From contig NZ_WTCR01000009.1 of NCBI RefSeq assembly GCF_009795715.1, forward strand, positions 62,001-126,000: a stretch of 64,000 nucleotides of DNA, written 5' to 3'. A program made the position numbers and the translations under genes. Source of the DNA: Labilibaculum euxinicum (GTDB taxonomy: Bacteria; Bacteroidota; Bacteroidia; Bacteroidales; Marinifilaceae). Below, in pieces: positions 63,222 through 64,000 of the stretch (position 1 is its first letter; each line of letters begins with the position of its first letter). The notes beneath the pieces are model-generated. The model made no database searches. It had not been told where the DNA came from and worked only from the letters and a program-made list of their open reading frames with translations.

Positions 63222-63352
63222 TGGCTACAACACGCGGTAATAAGTAATTTGGCGGCAAGTGATTTGCGAAGGCTGGAGCTTTTAATTAGGTTTGGAGGTA
63301 TTAATATAGGCTGGTGTGGTAAAGTGCCAAACTACTCATACCGCCAACGTCA
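63222..63352 (+). other. attC-like recombination site 2
   Basis: Left core TGGCTACAAC (63222-63231), left arm GCGGTAATAAGTAATTTGGC (63234-63253), right arm GCCAAACTACTCATACCGC (63326-63344), then CAACGTCAG. The right arm shares ACTACTCATAC with site 1, so both belong to one family of sites. Confidence 0.7.
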
Positions 63353-64000
63353 GACTGTCTAAAAAGGTAAAACTTGATAGCAATTTATTTAGATTAATTA
63401 GAGAGATTGCCGTAAAACCCAATATTCAATGAATATTTATAAGGGGGACAAATTGTTATTTCAAAGATTAAAATGTCTGTTTAGTTGATTATTATAGGTT
63501 TGTTAAATTGGAATTTGAGGATCGATGATAAAGATACTCCCGCTTGTGCGCGATTGTATCGGTTTCATAAAATTTGCTGGCAAACTGTCATCATGCAAAT
63601 TGGAAACTGGAATTTCTGTTGGCAAAACTACTCTCAGTGATTAAAACTGGCTGAAACCATGCGGCAAAATGCTCCCGACGAGCAGACTTGGGTAAAACCA
63701 AGTGGCAAAATGCTCCCGACGATCAAATTTGAACAAAACCATGCGGCAATGTCCTCTCGATCACCAATAGGTAATGTTTTCCGTTGGCAAACTGCTCTCG
63801 ACGACCAAACTTGAGTAAAACCACGTGGTAAACACTTCAAACTGAAGGTCAATTGCTCCAAACTCCTAAAGGGGCTTACCTGCAGGAATTTTAGGAAGAG
63901 GTTAGAGGCAGCTGTTTTTTTTGAAGTTCCCTTTAAGGGATTTAGGGGTAGAAGAGAATCAAAGCGCTGAATGCTAATTGTTAATTGCTTCAAGTCCCTT
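63353..64000. other. Non-coding end of the window
   Basis: It holds the 41-nt phased repeat array (63579-63867) and then words such as CCTTTAAGGGATTTAGGGG. A 119-codon minus-strand frame (63634-63993) crosses the array; the 41-nt period breaks its reading, so I do not call it a gene. Confidence 0.55.
63579..63867 (+). repeat. Degenerate 41-42-nt tandem repeat array, seven units
   Basis: GGCAAA or a close variant begins units at 63579, 63621, 63663, 63704, 63745, 63786 and 63827 (spacings 42, 42, 41, 41, 41, 41). The middle units share TGCTC(C/T)CGACGA and AAAACCA. The first and last units are poor copies. Confidence 0.85.

Noticed and set aside
63579-63867. Possible CRISPR array
   Set aside because: The units are degenerate throughout, with no alternation of conserved repeat and unique spacer, and no cas genes are near.
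63634-63993. A 119-codon minus-strand frame with internally similar peptides
   Set aside because: The similarity comes from the 41-nt DNA repeat; since 41 is not a multiple of three, neighbouring units are read in different frames.

Overview
The window is a stretch of chromosome from a member of the Bacteroidota, most likely a marine Bacteroidales/Marinilabiliales-type organism. The evidence is AT-rich DNA, promoters of the TTTG-N19-TAnnTTTG type (clear at 12389, 23876 and 60601), almost no Shine-Dalgarno sequences and several TTG starts. Lineage-typical genes agree: PorZ of the type IX secretion system, DUF4271 beside hemD, DUF6261, AtpZ, and a split F1Fo operon. This placement is inference from gene content.

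Layout. 1-13 kb (mixed strands): the 5' end of hemD, DUF4271, an acid-phosphatase-type lipoprotein, an ECF sigma factor with an anti-sigma-like membrane protein and an outer-membrane barrel, a TPR histidine kinase, pepE, xthA, rsgA, mnmH and a second kinase. 12.4-14.5 kb: yceD-rpmF-fabH. 14.8-21.3 kb: bactofilin, atpZ, a four-helix membrane protein and atpBEFHAG. A convergent Na/Pi cotransporter, an MMPL-type exporter and a polyprenyl synthase then separate this from atpDC (27.6-29.4 kb). 29.6-31.5 kb: a GT9 glycosyltransferase and a glutathione peroxidase.

31.5-40 kb (all minus strand) is a coherent envelope-modification cluster. A response regulator and histidine kinase are followed by an LtaS/MdoB-type sulfatase-fold transferase, an ArnC-like GT2, a tandem LAB_N membrane protein, an ArnT-like GT39 and a UDP-glucuronate 4-epimerase-type enzyme. 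The logic resembles polyprenyl-phosphate-sugar decoration of LPS under two-component control.

40-42.7 kb and 48.4-60.6 kb are mostly ordinary genes: YihY, a zinc ribbon, a hydrolase, thioredoxins, U32, DUF2797, ilvE, an aminotransferase, an adenylyl cyclase-HD fusion, Usp, rdgB, porZ, recO and tRNA-Arg(CCU).

42.7-48.3 kb and 60.7-64 kb are accessory. They hold an IS1182-type transposase, phased repeat arrays (about 83-nt and 41-nt periods), an exact 170-nt tandem repeat, and three or four single-gene units bounded the way integron cassettes are. Each of three units starts with a GTT-type core whose reverse complement lies at its own 3' end, next to a long imperfect palindrome. Two of the units, 17 kb apart, are preceded by the same roughly 90-nt leader. 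No integrase lies in the window. The leader-plus-cassette arrangement is the most interesting feature here.
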